A DNA stretch of 64,000 bases from Torreya grandis (GCA_037957365.1 JARHVA010000021.1:7584501-7648500); one strand, 5' to 3'; counted from the stretch's first letter, positions 25,342 to 38,979 are shown. Translations and numbers: made by a program. The notes: generated by a model from the letters alone, not told the origin.

Positions 25342-25785
25342 GGGTGAGGCTTGATTTGGTAGGTGGATAAACCCCCTCACAATAAAACCACTTTCTTCTC
25401 CTTCTCTTATTATTTCCCTTCTTATTATCTAGATTTTTTGCTTGTTTCTCCTCCTAGACACTTTTTTAGTGGTAACTGACATCCATTATAGGGGGCACTT
25501 TTTGGATAAAATTGGTGAATTTTTGGAAATTCCAAGGGCCATAAATCCAAATTAAATTTGGCATTGTGGGCCCTATCCTTTGACCCCACTATATACCATG
25601 ATAGGGAACACCTAGGGATCTACCCCTAGACCATGCAAGGGGATTTTCCCCTTGACCTAACTAGGGGCTCCTTCCCCCAGACCCCTGCATCATGTCCCTT
25701 TGATTAGTATTTATAGTGTACTTTATTCCACTAGAGGGTGAGGTATGATCTAATAGGTGGTTAGATCCCCTCACAACAACATTTT
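25342..25785 (+). repeat. GC-richer island bounded by ~50-bp direct repeats
   Basis: GAGGGTGAGGCTTGATTTGG (about 25347) and GAGGGTGAGGTATGATCTAA (about 25736) start two matching blocks that both run on through TAGGTGG.TAGA/AA.CCCCTCACAA. The 340 bp between them is unusually rich in runs of C or G (for example GGGGATTTTCCCC and TTCCCCCAGACCCC) for this window. It may be a small insertion in the leader of element 2. No PBS or PPT was identified. Confidence 0.5.
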
Positions 25786-26269
25786 GTATGTCTTGTTGAG
25801 ATTTGTACGTGGACACATTATTGGTAGAGCTCGATGTCCTCATGTTTTATATGTTTACTTTTTCACATGTCAATTACAATTATTAATCATTATTTGGACA
25901 CATTTTAATTATATTTTTAATTCCATTCATTGAGACATGTATTGGCACTTTTGAATTATTTTATCTTACCTGTTTAGATGCATTATTGACTAAGTCTAAC
26001 GCCCATACATTTGATCATGTTATGTTAATAACAAACACATGGGGCTCATTTTATAGATTATCTAGAGGGTTTTTATGGGCCCTAATTTATCTCTTATATT
26101 CACACTTATTTTTTGTAACTTGCATGTGACTTTGGTTTCATTTTCATATATTTCTCTCACATGCTTGGGTGTATTGTTAGCATAGCTTGACGTCCATTTG
26201 TTGAGTGTGCATTATTACTTGTGTAGTATTTTCCTCATTTCACTTCTTTAGTGTATTCTCTTAGTCATG

Positions 26270-27250
26270 TAAAATCCACTTGAGAGATATCAAATGATGA
26301 GGCTATTTGATTATACACTAGTGGTTCTTATTGAAAAGATAAAATATGTTTCTTGGCATGCTTACATGGAACACTTGCTCACAAATAAGAATTTTATTCC
26401 ATTCCTATATGGATAGATTCTTAATTCCATTGATCCTATTCAATAAAATAATTGGGATAACACTTGTGACAAGGTTCTTGGTGCCTTACTATTACATGTT
26501 TCCATAGATATTCATTTCTATGTGGATCAGACATAGTTTCCATGCACTATTTGGAGCATTCTTTAGTCCTTTTTTAGAGATCCTGCTAAGATTTATATTA
26601 CTCCTCCTTCTCTTCCTCTCAGATCTTTAGATAATTTTGTACTCCCTCATCCTACTTATATTTATTGTGATGACACATTCATAGTGGACTATGTTTTTCC
26701 TTCTATCTAGCTACCACTATAAGATGAGATTATGCCCGACCTCAATTGTCCTATTGTATATTCTATTGTCATCCCTATTAAGGATGTTTCTCTTCTATAG
26801 AATTCATAGCCTTATAATTTATAGAATTATACTATTTTTAGTGTGAGTACACCCATTGAGATATTTGATGACTCATATGTTCCTATGGATATTCATATTG
26901 TAGATCTATGTGCTTCATCTATAGTATCTTCTTCGATTTTGATAGTTGGTGAGCTGAGTTCTACTCTATATGTGGACATTCTTCCCTTTAATTTTCCATG
27001 TCCTTATTTTGATAGGTTCACTTTAGTGGCATCACATCAAATTCTTATGCATGATCTTTTCAGACCTATTCCATGCTTTATTTTTTGGACCTCTTTTAGA
27101 TATCTTCATACTACTACATTTATCCTCCTTTATGGAATAGTCAAACTTTTAGTACACACCTCATGTTATTATTTTATAAAAAGTAATAAATATTGTTTGA
27201 TGTACATGTAAATTTTAAAATCTTTAGGTAGAGTATCTTATTATCGAAAT
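26270..27250 (+). pseudogene. gag-like relic of element 2
   Basis: A plus-strand read with stops gives YVSWHAYMEHLL, NKNFIPFLYG, DPI, NWDNTCDKVLGALLLHVS and SFFRDPAKIYI (about 26345-26605), colinear with the relic in element 1. The C-terminal part includes the open frame 26843-27211 (122 aa), a hydrophobic-rich stretch without a recognised domain. The W, L and D/P spacing is that of UBN2-type gag proteins. It has at least five stops. Confidence 0.65.
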
Positions 27251-27479
27251 TGGTCATATTACAAGCTATACATGGAGTGTAGATGAGTTCAACATCATCT
27301 TTAGTGGGGTTTCTTAGCCCTCACTTCATATTTTCTCTCTTTGGGTGGGGGGGAAGTGGGGGGGGAGTTTTTTCATACAAGTTTTCTCTTTTTATCCATT
27401 TTATGAGAGTTGTTTTGTCAATGGGTACCTCATCAAGCCTTGTTACTTGGACCTATTTCCTCTACCCACCTAAGCAATG

Positions 27480-27490
27480 CTTAAGGGGGG
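27480..27490 (+). other. Polypurine tract of element 2
   Basis: CTTAAGGGGGG immediately before TGTTAACTTA, the LTR start. Confidence 0.8.
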
Positions 27491-27845
27491 TGTTAACTTA
27501 AGACTTCATTTCCATTTATTTTTTTATTTGGGTTGTTCCTACACATGTGGTTTAGCTTTCTTAGGTGTCATGTGTCATATAGAGTTACACTTGACCATCA
27601 TCATTATCTAGTTGGTAGGAGTTAGTCTTTGATTGGCTATTCTAGGTATGAGAGTTACATACCTATTACCTCTATTCTAGATTTATTTACTTTTCATATT
27701 TCTTACTTTTACACCTATTTTAAAGTTGAATTCATGAAGGAATTTGCATTTTTTCTACTCTATTTGATTTCTTGCTTCAATGATTGTGTGTGTTTGATCT
27801 ACAGTCACAAGTATTAGATGTCCTCATTTATGGATGATTCTCATA
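27491..27845 (+). repeat. 3' LTR of element 2
   Basis: Starts with the canonical TG (TGTTAACTTAAG) and ends TCATA, corresponding to TCACA at the 5' LTR/PBS junction. Confidence 0.85.
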
Positions 27846-28956
27846 TAAATACGTTATGTATTGAACATAAATGTAGATGTAATATGTAAAGGTGTAATCG
27901 AGAAACATGAAAATATGCTTATAGGTCCTAGTTTTTATATTTTTTCAAATATTTTGATTTTTTTGTACTTTTTAGAATATATGAACATTTTTGTATTTTG
28001 TCATATTTGAAAAGGGAAAAGTGCATAAGTGCAATTTGAAAAATAAGATAAAAACAAGGTTTTGAAATGGAAGAGGGATGGAGAGATTAGAACAACCCTC
28101 AACAACATGATAAATCAAGATATGGCAAGGAAGAATATAAATGGAAATGCCCCTAGTGTAGGTATATATGTAACATAGATGGAAAACATGGCCATGTAAT
28201 CTCATGTGAAACTATATATTTGAGCATTAAAGTATAAATGATATTTAAATCATGTATATAGGTGAAATAATGAGAAATTAAATTTCCACGAATGATTTGT
28301 ATTGAAAGATTAGTAAGATAATTATCTTTGATTGTTCAAATTGGGTTGAAAAAGATAAGGGAGCAAGTGCCACAAAATATAAACTAAATCCAAGTGCTAG
28401 AATAAAAATGGATTATGTGTAAAAGAACAAGAAACAAAATTAAATATCAAAGAATCTATGTACAAGGAGGTACAATGGTCCAAGTATAGAAGTTTTTGAA
28501 TTTGAAGAAGAACCATGTGTTGTAAAATAACCTTTGAATCAATGTTCATGTATTTATCTAAGCATGTATCCTCATGCATCAAAAGAGATCATTTAACAAC
28601 CTATACCTACATAGGATCCATCTACATAACTTGTGATATTGTGTTAGATAAATACCTTGTGTTGTGTGTCACTTTTTGCTTAAGAGTAGATATCTTGTTT
28701 TTACTAACCAAGTGATCACACTCGTATGTATTCATATTATACTCAAGAATAGACAAATAAATTGTAATATTTTCATGCTCATTAATATGTGAATAAAATA
28801 AAATATTATCATTCTCATAATTAGGTAAAAAAAACTAATTTTGGAATATGCTTTTTTGAATGTAAATCATGATCTTTAATAGTTGTATAAACTAATTCAT
28901 TACCAATTTGCTCACTAATTGTGCCAACTAACTATTGTGGAGTATGGGTAAGTACC

Positions 28957-29105
28957 ATTGATTCTATAGGATATTCATATTGAATGCCTAAAATTTTAAC
29001 CACTTGATTATCATTAATATACTTTAGACATTTATGCATTGTATATGGAACTTCTCTAATTTACGATAACCAAAGCCTTCCTAATAACATATCAGAAACA
29101 CCCGT
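28957..29105 (-). pseudogene. Retroviral-type protease C-terminal part, relic A
   Basis: Minus-strand read GVSDMLLGRLWLS then REVPYTMHKCLKYINDNQVV. This matches the conserved end of plant gypsy protease and the following linker, with family pattern ..ILLGRPWI....VPS..HQCLKY......V. The catalytic N-terminal part was not readable. One stop is present. Confidence 0.65.
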
Positions 29106-29525
29106 GATTGGTAACTCTCATAAAGGAGTGGGAACTATGAGAGGTCCCATTTGTAAAGGTAATAATTTATGCCAAATATTATCCTATATATTACCATAAA
29201 ATTCTTTCAAAACTCTATATGTATGTTGTATTTATTACTCTATATAACCAAGAGAATGTAGAAGTATTATGGTTCACAAATTTTCACTTGATCCATTTTC
29301 TATCATAACACTATGGATTGGTTGTATGCCAATAAATGTTCTAATAAATAATGCATGTTTATCATAATTATAATAAAAAAAATTATAATCATCAAATGTA
29401 ATAAATGGGTGTGATGCTAGCTTGCTTGTAATTATACCAATGATGCTATCAAGTGGATGTCCACATGAAGATGGATGCGGATGAGAATTATATACATCAT
29501 TGACTTCATAATTCTACTTTTTATC

Positions 29526-31000
29526 TTATGTGTCATGGTTTGGAAATGGATATATATACATTTTCATCTTTTCATTTTCATTTACTTGTGTCTTATCCTC
29601 TTCATTAGGTGTACCAATGTCAATAATGATCTCATCAATGATATCTTGAATTTTGTACTTGAGCTTCATACATCTATTAATGTAATATCCAACAAATCTA
29701 TGATAATCAAAAAATTCACTCCCATAAAATATTATATATTTAGGTCTATATAGATCTATTTCCAATTGTGGATGAAGTGTAGTTACATTACATTCAAGAA
29801 TATTTTGTAGTAACACATGAGGAAGTGAAGGTAGCCTTGAGATACAGTTTAATTTTAACTTTAGCCTTATTTTTGTTATCATTAGTTTTTATATTATAAT
29901 TAGACTTGGTTTTAAACTTGATAGTTGACATATAAGGAGCATTAGAGATATACTTGACATTATTCAATGTAATAAATTTGAATTCATGTTCCTTAACTAT
30001 GTGGCTAGCTCATCAAAGGATTTTAGATTATTAAACATCACTGACTCTTGAAGAGAAGTAATCAAGATTTGAGTAAAAATTTATTGAAGATCATTATTGG
30101 CCATTTGATTGGTCATTTTGGAAATCATTATTATGTATATTTAAACATATTCACTAATTATCTCATTTGGACCTTGTTTGAACTTTGAAATTTGAGCATA
30201 GGATAAATTTTCACCAATATCAATAGAAAAATGTGCCAATAACGGGTTTGTCAAAGGATTGAAAGTTGTGATTGGTTTTAGAGGAAGATAATAAATCCAT
30301 ATAATATCATAATATTTAATACTTCATGGAAAGATCTTAGTTAGCAATTTTTCATTATCTACATAATATAGACAAGCTGTATGGAAGGCATGCAAATTTT
30401 ATTTAGTGTCACCTTTGCATTCATAAAATTGAAGCTTAATTTCCACACTGTTATGTATATTTTGGAAATCATTGTTATGTATATTTAAACATATTCGCTA
30501 ATTATCTCATTTGGACCTTGTTTGAGCCTTGAAATTCGAGCATAAGATAACTTTTCACTAATATCAATGGAAAAATGTGCCAATAATAGATTTGCCAAAG
30601 GATTGAAAGTTGTGATTGATTTTAGAGGAAGATAATAAATCAATATAATATAATAATCTTTAATACTTCATGAAAATATCTTAGCTAGCAATTTTTCATT
30701 ATCTTCATAATATAGACAAGTTGTATGGAAGGCATGCAAATTTTATTCGGTGTCACCTTTATATTCATAAATTTGATGCTTAATTTCCAAAAAGCCATTT
30801 TAAAGAGGATAAGATGAAAATTTAGGAGCTAAATGGTTATGCAATAAGGTATGAGAATATAAGGATGGGTTAGCATTAGAAATGGTTTTTTCAATATTAG
30901 CTAGCTTTCCTTTCAAGAGGAGGGTTTGCTCAAGGGAAACATTGATTACAGTACTTTGTGAGATATAGGTATCATGAGTATTCATAGGCATGGATAACTA
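29526..31000 (-). pseudogene. gypsy gag relic A
   Basis: Minus strand. The 63-codon frame 30800-30991 (SLEQTLLLKGKLANIEK...) leads into a broken read: FLEIKHQIYEYKGDTE, HAFHTTCLYYEDNEKLLAKI, KLSYARISRLKQGPNEIISE. These match the Retrotrans_gag core (F.Y.G..DP..H......C......E......F..SL...A). The 118-codon frame 29526-29882 ends with FDYHRFVGYYINRCMKLKYK and IQDIIDE. That is the 'CDYHR..GH....C..LK..IQDLID' stretch typical of gypsy gag C-termini, although the first zinc-knuckle cysteine is lost. The gag contains an internal tandem duplication (30117-30790). Confidence 0.7.
30117..30790 (-). repeat. 344-bp-period tandem duplication inside gag relic A
   Basis: 30117-30446 and 30461-30790 are near-copies. 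Both begin TTTTGGAAATCATT.TTATG and run through GGCATGCAAATTTTATT to CTTAATTTCCA. They are separated by 14 bases. Many small differences show that the duplication is old. Confidence 0.85.
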
Positions 31001-32667
31001 AGGAAAAGTAAGAGATGTCCCTAGTTCAAGATATAGAGGGGTAGAAGTGACTAAGGGTGCATAAGTAGGTATAGGTTCAATGGTATAAGTAATAATATTG
31101 GAAGGATTAGGAGAATCTAATTTCTTAATTTCATCTTAATAAATATATATAAATGAACCAATATGTTTTGTATGTGCCTGAGCATAATCTTAGATGTCAG
31201 CATGGTTGGTTTCAAGATTAAATTTAGAGACAAGGGCCATAATGTTCCCATTGAGAGGATAAGGGGTGGGTAATAAGACATCTTGTGAGGATAAATGCAT
31301 AACATAGGCCTTATCTTATTCTCATTTCATTTAATATTTAAAAAAACAATAAGGTCAATTGAATGAAAGGATGAGGTAGAAAAAGAGGTAAAGTATGAGA
31401 GAGATGTTCTTTAATTACTTTATATGGGACCCATGAAAATACATCATGAACAACATGTTGTAAATAAATATTAGATTCTATAAGTAACTTCATTATTATG
31501 AGTAATATATTATAAAAATATGTATATGTTACACCCATGATGAATACCAAAATAATATAAGTAAAACTACTAGCTAAAAAGATAATCCAATTAAAAATCA
31601 AGGATAAAGAATGATTTAGGCATGGGTTTGACTTATTTGAAGGCTCTTAGATTTAATTTCTCATTCATTGATTAGTATTAGTCAAATATTTAAAAATAAT
31701 AACTATAGAGGTAGAACCTTGCTTTTATCCCACTAACCCCAATTTCAAGGGTAAGTTGAGAGTGACTTTCTTGGGCAATACACTCCTCTAAGGTTTACTA
31801 TAAATCATATGAATAAAATAGGATTCCTATTGGTGTAAACAAGGGGATCCTAGGAATTTATGATAAACTATAAGGAATGTGGAAACTAAAGTATGTGTTT
31901 AGCTTTGTACTATGGCTATGAGTATTGGAGTAAAACCCATCACACCATGAACCCTTTATAACAATAGCTAAGTATTTTTAAAACTACCAAAACATCATTT
32001 ATAAATCAATAAAATACAAATTTAAAAAAAAAAAAAAAGATAAATATTTTTGAATAAGAAAACAATAAAATTTAACATAAATTCGAAAGAAATAGCCTAT
32101 ATGTTAGTATTTTTCTAAGGTGATAAGACAAAAACATTTAGTGTCAGATTACTCCAAATTCATAAAAATTGAATCTTTATGTTACAAATAATATCCAAGT
32201 TTGAGGACTATATTATTTCAATGTAAATACTATACAAAATTAAACTAAAACCCTAAGCCAAAAACCAACAAGCAACAAAAAGCATTCTAACTATAGCGGC
32301 TTCACCAAAATATTTACTCTAGAATTAATGATGAATTATGATTGACTCTAATAGAAAATGTAAATTATTTAAATATAAATATAAGATTATATATAAGACA
32401 AAATATAAAAACTAAAAACATCTATATAATTTATAGAATTTGAAAATTGCTAAAAAATAGAAAACTAGGGTTAGGATTAGAGAATTATCCTTACAACATA
32501 TTTATTTTAGATTGTTTTGACTTTAAATAAGTTGTGACTATATAAGTTAAACTAGAAACACATATGCATAAAAAAACAATGACTCATCATTTATTGGGAC
32601 AAGTCTGCAAGAGGTGGATAGGAACACAATGTGTTGTTGTCCTCTACTATGACTTTATCCTATCAGA

Positions 32668-35600
32668 CCATGTGTTGGATATAAAAATATAGGTTTGTTT
32701 ACCTATGTCTGAATGTGATTTGATTTTGTGTGGAGTTTGAAATAATGTGCAAAACACCTATAAAATAATAACCCTATTCTTACACAATCACATAAATAAT
32801 ATCAAATTCAAAAGGGGAAAATGGTGGATGTTGGAATGGTCTATCTATCCTTAAGAAAGCCCTTGTTGATTGAGTGCTACCTACATATCCCATAAGGGCC
32901 TCAAGATGATGTGATTCTCCTTTTATGGAAGTTCATATGAATGCAATTAAAAAATTATTATAATGCTTGACAAAAGATGCCCTCAACTTGTAATAAATAA
33001 TGTTAGATTTGGCTAAGGCTTGTAAACTTATATCATATTGTAATATAAATATTTTATCAGAAGATGAATGAATTTGAAATCATAAAAGAGATGGACTTGT
33101 TAGTGAGAACTAGGTAGGTTTAACTATGACCCTTGATGTGATTTTATAGATATATATTTTAAATATTTATAATAATTGACCTACTGACATGCATGAAAAA
33201 GTTGTTAGGAAGCATGCCATTTTGAAAAGATGACCATTAAAGTGTGGGATGCAAGTTTGCACTACTGGACAGGTGTGTATTGTACCCTTGTTTTCCTAGT
33301 TCACATTTTTTTATAAATAACTTAAACTTTTGAAAAATAATAACATTAAATTAAATGTCCAATAGAGATAAAATAGGGAAGTATATAGGATGTTCTCAGT
33401 AATTGCAATACTTTTAAGGCATTCTTAGGGATTGTTGGTTATCGATATAGTGAATTGACTAAGCAAGGTAAATATGTTAAGAAAAATAATTTTACAAGAA
33501 TTTTTTGATTAAATTTTGGTGTCTAAATAGTCAACAACATTATATCATGTATTAATTGATGTTTGAATTACATATTTGAGCATTTTAGTATTGTAGTTGA
33601 TGTTAATCAACTCATATAGTTATTTATCATACATAAAAATAATTAAAACTAATTTGAATTGATAGATTATTTTATTTTTCATTTATTACATTGGAAATAT
33701 TATTAACATCGTGTTATTTGATAACATAACATCTTGAGAATTTGAAGAGAAAAAGGCTTCCAAATCAAGGAAAATGATTGTGTAAGATAATGGATGTATA
33801 ATTTGAAAGATAAATATCTAACCATGAAACAAATCAATAAGATGATGTTGTAAATAAATATAGAGTTTCATATATAAAGTATTGGAGATAAAGTATATTG
33901 GAATAAAATTTATTTGAAAATCAGATTTGTAGTTATTATAAATATTTCTAACTAATCAATTGTTCTCAAATTTTGTAAATATTCCACTTCTATCATTGTA
34001 ACACTTCCTAAACAATTATTTCCCATATATTTTTAATTAATAAGGTTTAATAGTTAAGCATATATAGGTCTACATAGATGGATTTAGGTTTGGGATCATA
34101 TGGATTTAGGTTTGGGATCATCCACACATCATATATTGGGAAGCTTCAATAGGTTTTTGATACAAAACTTAATATTTTTGTCAAAGGTGATGAAGCTAAT
34201 GGTTCCTATAGGCTATGATTGTGTAACTTCCATGACAGTTAATAAATGACCGGTTCATACAAGTGTAAAATATGTAACACCCATAATGATTTCAAAACTT
34301 TCATGATAGTTTTTCCATTCATGAAGTGACACTTTTTTTCCCATGGATAAAATATAGGTAGAGACAAGGTTGAAAATGTTTCTCCTTCCAAGTTCTTATT
34401 CATTTTATCTATTTTTATATCCTCTTCCTATATACATATATGTAATATTATATAGGTGGTAGAGGCATCATCAATCCATAAATTAGTGAGTTGGATTTGG
34501 CTTGAGTTAATTCTAGTGGTTTAGTTATGTGTTCATTGATGGCATTCCTAGTACATGTAGACATCTAATTTTGATACAAGCCTTATTATTACAATGTTTT
34601 TATCACCTTTTTCAAATATCGGTCATCACTTTGAATTAAAGACTTAGTGGAACTTTTTTATCTTTATTATTAATATTTGTACAATCTTGTGGTCCTCTGT
34701 TCTTTTGTTTATCATTATGTCATGTTTTTTGTCATCATGAGCATGTTTTATTTCTCCTATCTTTGTCTATATTTGTTTATTTCTTTGGGATTGATCCTAT
34801 CCTCTTTGTTTTTATGTACTCTTTTTCCCATCGTCACATCCTAAATATGCTTGGACATGTTTTTTAGTTATTTCCCTTTTCTTTTGTCATATTTTACATG
34901 CTAATATCTCTTTAATTTAATTCCATAATAATAATATCTATAAAAATAATTTATTACCATTTTAATAAGGATAAAATAAAATAAAGATATTCCATGAAAA
35001 AAATAACCCCATTCTATGGGTTTCTAAAGGACCTAATGTTAGTCATTCATTTTAAATTTTAGCACATTCTACATTAATTTATCTCTACTTAAGGACCTGC
35101 ATTGTATCTTGTATCAATTTTTTCCTAGGAAAATTTGTATGTAGTCTCATCTCACATTATGAGAAAAGGTTAATCTTATTCTCTTAATCCTTTATTCACA
35201 TTACACATGAGCTATGAAGCTATGAGGGGTCTGAGTCTATCATGTAAGATATGTAGTTTCAATACCTTTATCATTTTGTGACCCAATTACTTATTCCCAT
35301 ATTTTTTTTCTCTAGCATCTTATGGCAAGCTAAGTTAAAGGCATTCAAAGATAAAATTATTTATTTATTCCCACCAATTCACTAAAGTGTGAGTAAAATA
35401 AATCACAACATCTAGTGACACAAAGATACAAAATAATTCAAAATCTATAAATTAGCATAGGAAACAAATGATGCACAAGGACAGGAATGGTGTTAAAACC
35501 TAGATAGTGATGATCTCACTAAAGATATGAATGACACATTATTTTTTCATGTCCTTACATAATTAAACATTTAAAATTTGTATTCATGTAGTGATAGGCC

Positions 35601-36251
35601 TACAACACTCAAATACTTATTCATAATCTCAAAAATCATAGTAGGTGTGAATTTTCTAGCTCTTTTATTTTTCATATTGTGTATTACTTATTTTAAAATT
35701 TATAATTTACTATGTTTATTATTTTTATCCACTATGGATAATTTGTAAGTTTTTTACCCTAATTTTCTAAATTTCAACCCTTATAGGATAAAAACTTGAA
35801 AATTGATTTAGATATTATGACAATCAAACATAAAATAATGAAACTTATTACAATGATTCAATAAGTGGAATATGTTAAATATTTTAATTAAAAAAAGGGG
35901 TAAGTAGTTATATTTATTGGGTGACTATCTAATTGTGACTATATTATGGAATTAGAAATTAATATAAAATAGGCATGTGGTTTGTTCGAATCCAAAACTA
36001 ATTATCTATCTGTGAAAGGTTGGTTCCATTTATCTAGGTCGGTATCATTGGTCAATACTGACTTATGTTGGTTGATATTGATTGGTATAAAATTGAAGGA
36101 CTATGATAGTATTTCCACCTTCACTTGTCTTTATATGCTCTATATTTTTAATCCCAAACCTTGATGATGCACATAGTTCAAGAAATAAGTCTCTCTCACC
36201 TTGAAACCCTAAGTGTGCTTGTGAGGGATATAAAGCAAAAAAATGGGAAAT
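32668..36251. other. No identifiable gene; probably LTR-derived
   Basis: The left part may be the 5' LTR of relic A. A 25-bp direct duplication (ATGGATTTAGGTTTGGGATC twice) lies at 34076-34124. A pyrimidine-rich stretch occurs at 34640-34870. Nothing else was recognised. Confidence 0.4.
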
Positions 36252-37010
36252 TTTAATGGGATAAGTTAACCCTAATCACCCTTGTTTAATGATTAAGTAT
36301 TACCTACATATCTAATACTCTAAGGAAAGAACTCAAGCCACACATAGTTGTCCCACCTAGTGTGATTGTGAAATTATTCTTCTTTTCTATATGCATGCAA
36401 CTAATGATTTGATATTAATACTTAAAAATGCTTGTTGTGACTTGGCTTTAGTGTGCTTTGTATTTTTCTTGTGATCGATAATAATGATAGGTTTGAAATT
36501 TGGGAATAATAAGGCATATTTTTTCAATGTGAAATACTATATAGATGTGTTCTAGATAAGTGCTAAGTCCCTTCTAAAGGAGACCTATATTTATTTATAT
36601 ATGAGTCTAATTGGGTAATTTTTCACATCACTGACATGCTAGGAAAATGGGTTAACCCTAAGGAAAGGTTTTATTTTAAAAACTAGTCATTGTTGAGAAA
36701 GGGTTGTTTTTAACAAGATCAAGTCAATATTGATGGATGACACTAACCAAAACTAACATAACTAACTTGTGTACATATGGATTAAACTAAAAGTTTGGAG
36801 ATGTTTGTGCAATATATTTAGTAGGTTTGAAATAGATCATGAGGTTCATGTAGGTGTATAAAAAAATAAAATAAGGATTGAATCATAAAATAGCAATAAG
36901 TGTGAAATAATGACATATTAAGACCTTGTTTATGCACTCAAGTCATGCATGGTAAATGTGTGTCAATTTTTTAGTATCAAGTATTAAAAACCATATTTTA
37001 GTATCTACAA
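36252..37010 (-). repeat. 3' LTR of relic B
   Basis: This aligns with 45270-46035. Shared blocks include TGGGAT.AGTT.ACC, CACACATAGTT.TCCCA, AGTGTGATTGTG, ATATATTTAGTAGGTTTGAAAT, GTAGGTGTATAA and the right end TTTTAGTA.CTA. On the minus strand it begins TGTAGATACTAAAAT. Flanking DNA on the left differs between the two copies, as expected at an insertion edge. Confidence 0.7.
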
Positions 37011-37026
37011 ATGCCCCTCTTTTTAT
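37011..37026 (-). other. Polypurine tract of relic B
   Basis: On the minus strand GAATAAAAAGAGGGGC directly precedes the LTR start. Confidence 0.55.
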
Positions 37027-38290
37027 TCTAATAAAGGAATTCATAGAGTAAAATGATAAAATGTACTATATTGTGTGAAACACACTTTTTCTATTGTATG
37101 AGGCTCCAACTAAGTAGGTCACTTAATATAAATACCTACAATCATGTGTATTTAATGTCCATAGATTAAAAAATTTACCCTGGAATAGAAATTTTTAAAT
37201 TATAAAATAACAAGGGTAAGAGTACACCTTTTTGTTGTTTAAAATCATATTTGCATTATACCATGTTAGAGATGATGCTCCCTTGTTGAAGAATTGGATA
37301 AAATTTTACTTCCTTTCCTAAATCACATGGAGAGTTTGGGTGACTATGCCCCAAATTTTGTGTATTTATGTAGGCTCTTGCATTAGGAAGCAACATGTCC
37401 TAACCCTCATGAATGTGGTGAGAAGTACACAATGTACTAATCCAACTAACTATGTAAATAAAAGAGAGAACCACTTGGATAGGTTTTCTCAAAGAAACTA
37501 AAATAACCAATATAGATGGCTTATAGATTTAATTATATAGTTTCATTCAATTTCACTTCATATAAACAAAACAGCATTATTGAAATGGAATGAACAATGC
37601 TCATTCCCCCATCATGATGATAGATTTGATTGCATAATTTTTCTCAAGTTTTCTCAATGTATAATAAAATTCATGATTGTAAGAGAATTAACAATGTTCA
37701 TGTCCCATCATGACCACATATTTGATAAGTGTGAAGTGGAACGACAACCATTTTCCATTCAAGTAAAAATTGTATTTTTGTGTATGTGCATGAATATGTA
37801 TCATGCTTTATGAATCTAAAAATGTTTATATATGTGCATGAACTAGTATCATGACCCTTGAATATTTACCAATCAATATATACTTCTATGTATCTATGTT
37901 TCAAATTTGAGAACCTACATCTCAAATGTAATTGTATATGGAAATATATAATTCATGTCCTAGTAAACGATGTGCATATTTCAATACATATGAACCTAAG
38001 TGTGTATGAATATATGCTCAAATGTCTATAAAGTGAGTACATATAGAAGGCCTATGCCCCTATAATCTGTATCAATATACTAATATATATCATGTAACTA
38101 AACCATATGATATATGAATCATTCTAAATCTCTTAAATATATACTTTTATCTGATTTATGTTCATGGAGGCTTATGTCTCTCTAATATAAATTAGATATA
38201 ATTTAAAAGGTTTAGCATCACCCTAAGTGATAAATACCTTACCCATGTGGAGAAACATGATCTCTTAGAATAAAGTAGAAGGGATTACCT
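37027..38290 (-). other. Non-coding 3' part of relic B
   Basis: No protein could be read. It is colinear with 46050-47090. Shared text includes GATAAGTGTGAAGTGGAA, ACCATTTTCCAT, ATATGATATATGAA and GAGGCTTATGTCTCT, so this sequence was part of the element rather than random flank. Confidence 0.6.
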
Positions 38291-38572
38291 TCATTTTATG
38301 AATCCATGATTTTCAAGGAAAATGTTATAGTTTATGTCCCTATTGATCACATAAAACTCTATTAGAATTGTTTTAGGGACCAAAGTCATAGAAATAATAA
38401 GGATCCAAATATAAGTGGACTTGAGGTTTATAAAGCCTTTCAAGGTATTATGACTGGTGGAACATTTATTTTCCCCATAACTAAGACTTTGGATAAATGA
38501 GAAGGGGATTATGTTAATATATGCCCCATCTTCAACCATTTCTCTCTTCACATAATAATTATAAATCCACAC
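38291..38572 (-). pseudogene. Aspartic protease of relic B
   Basis: An open 93-codon frame on the minus strand reads VEDGAYINIIPFSFIQSLSY near its start and YNIFLENHGFIK at its end. These correspond to the retrotransposon protease active-site block (V.DGA..N..P......LGY) and to the conserved C-terminus (YN.LLGRPWI). The active-site D is retained within EDGA. LLGRPW has decayed to FLENHG. The length fits a single protease domain. Neighbours are gag on its 5' side and, unusually, no reverse transcriptase on its 3' side. Confidence 0.75.
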
Positions 38573-38979
38573 CTATAAAAATAATGTTGAATCCCCCCTC
38601 CTAACCATCTCAATGTTTGGGGGAAGATTCCTAAGGTTAAATAAATAGTCATCTCTTGATTTTTGCCTAGGTGGAAACATATCCATATCAATATGGTCAA
38701 TTTGGGCCTAGGTTGGAGGCATAATATTATCTAAGTGCCCCAATCCTAAGGAATCAAGTAATTTTGAATGATGGGTAGGAGAGTTATTAAGCAAGTCTAA
38801 GAAGGAAATGTGTGAAAATGTATTTGTAATCTTAAAAACCAAATCATAGTTTCCTATAGTATTGGGCTAGATTTTCGTCTCCAAAAAAATGAGAAATGAG
38901 AAGTCTCCTATCATCTAAGTTTTCCCCTAAGGTCTAAATTGGGGAGCCACTTCAGGGTTGGTTGAGCTAGAAGTAGAAG

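Larger units (their letters stand above)
23831..27845 (+). mobile_element. Non-autonomous LTR retrotransposon 2 (TR-GAG type)
   Basis: LTRs of about 350 and 355 bp (23831-24180, 27491-27845) enclose a 3.3-kb internal region with a PBS, a gag-like relic and a PPT. No polymerase or integrase was seen. It shares with element 1 (1980-5607) the gag relic, a 3' segment (TTTAGTACAC...TCATCAAGTTC-like, then CTCTCTTTGGG and GAGTTTTTTC blocks) and the PPT CTTAAGGGGGG. The LTRs of the two are clearly different, so they are two subfamilies with a common internal body. A flawed target-site duplication (GAAAT/TAAAT) supports an intact insertion. Confidence 0.8.
27846..32667 (-). mobile_element. Ty3/gypsy-type relic A (gag and protease), minus strand
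   Basis: On the minus strand, from right to left, there is an uncoding leader (31000-32660), a gag relic (29526-31000) and a protease-like segment (28957-29105). No reverse transcriptase, RNase H or integrase could be read between the protease and element 2. A possible PBS/LTR junction lies at about 32655-32668 (plus strand GACCA|TGTGTTGGATATAAAA), resembling the junction at 51786 (CACCA|TGTGTTATGATATAAA). The right-hand LTR extent and the left end are not resolved. Confidence 0.55.
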
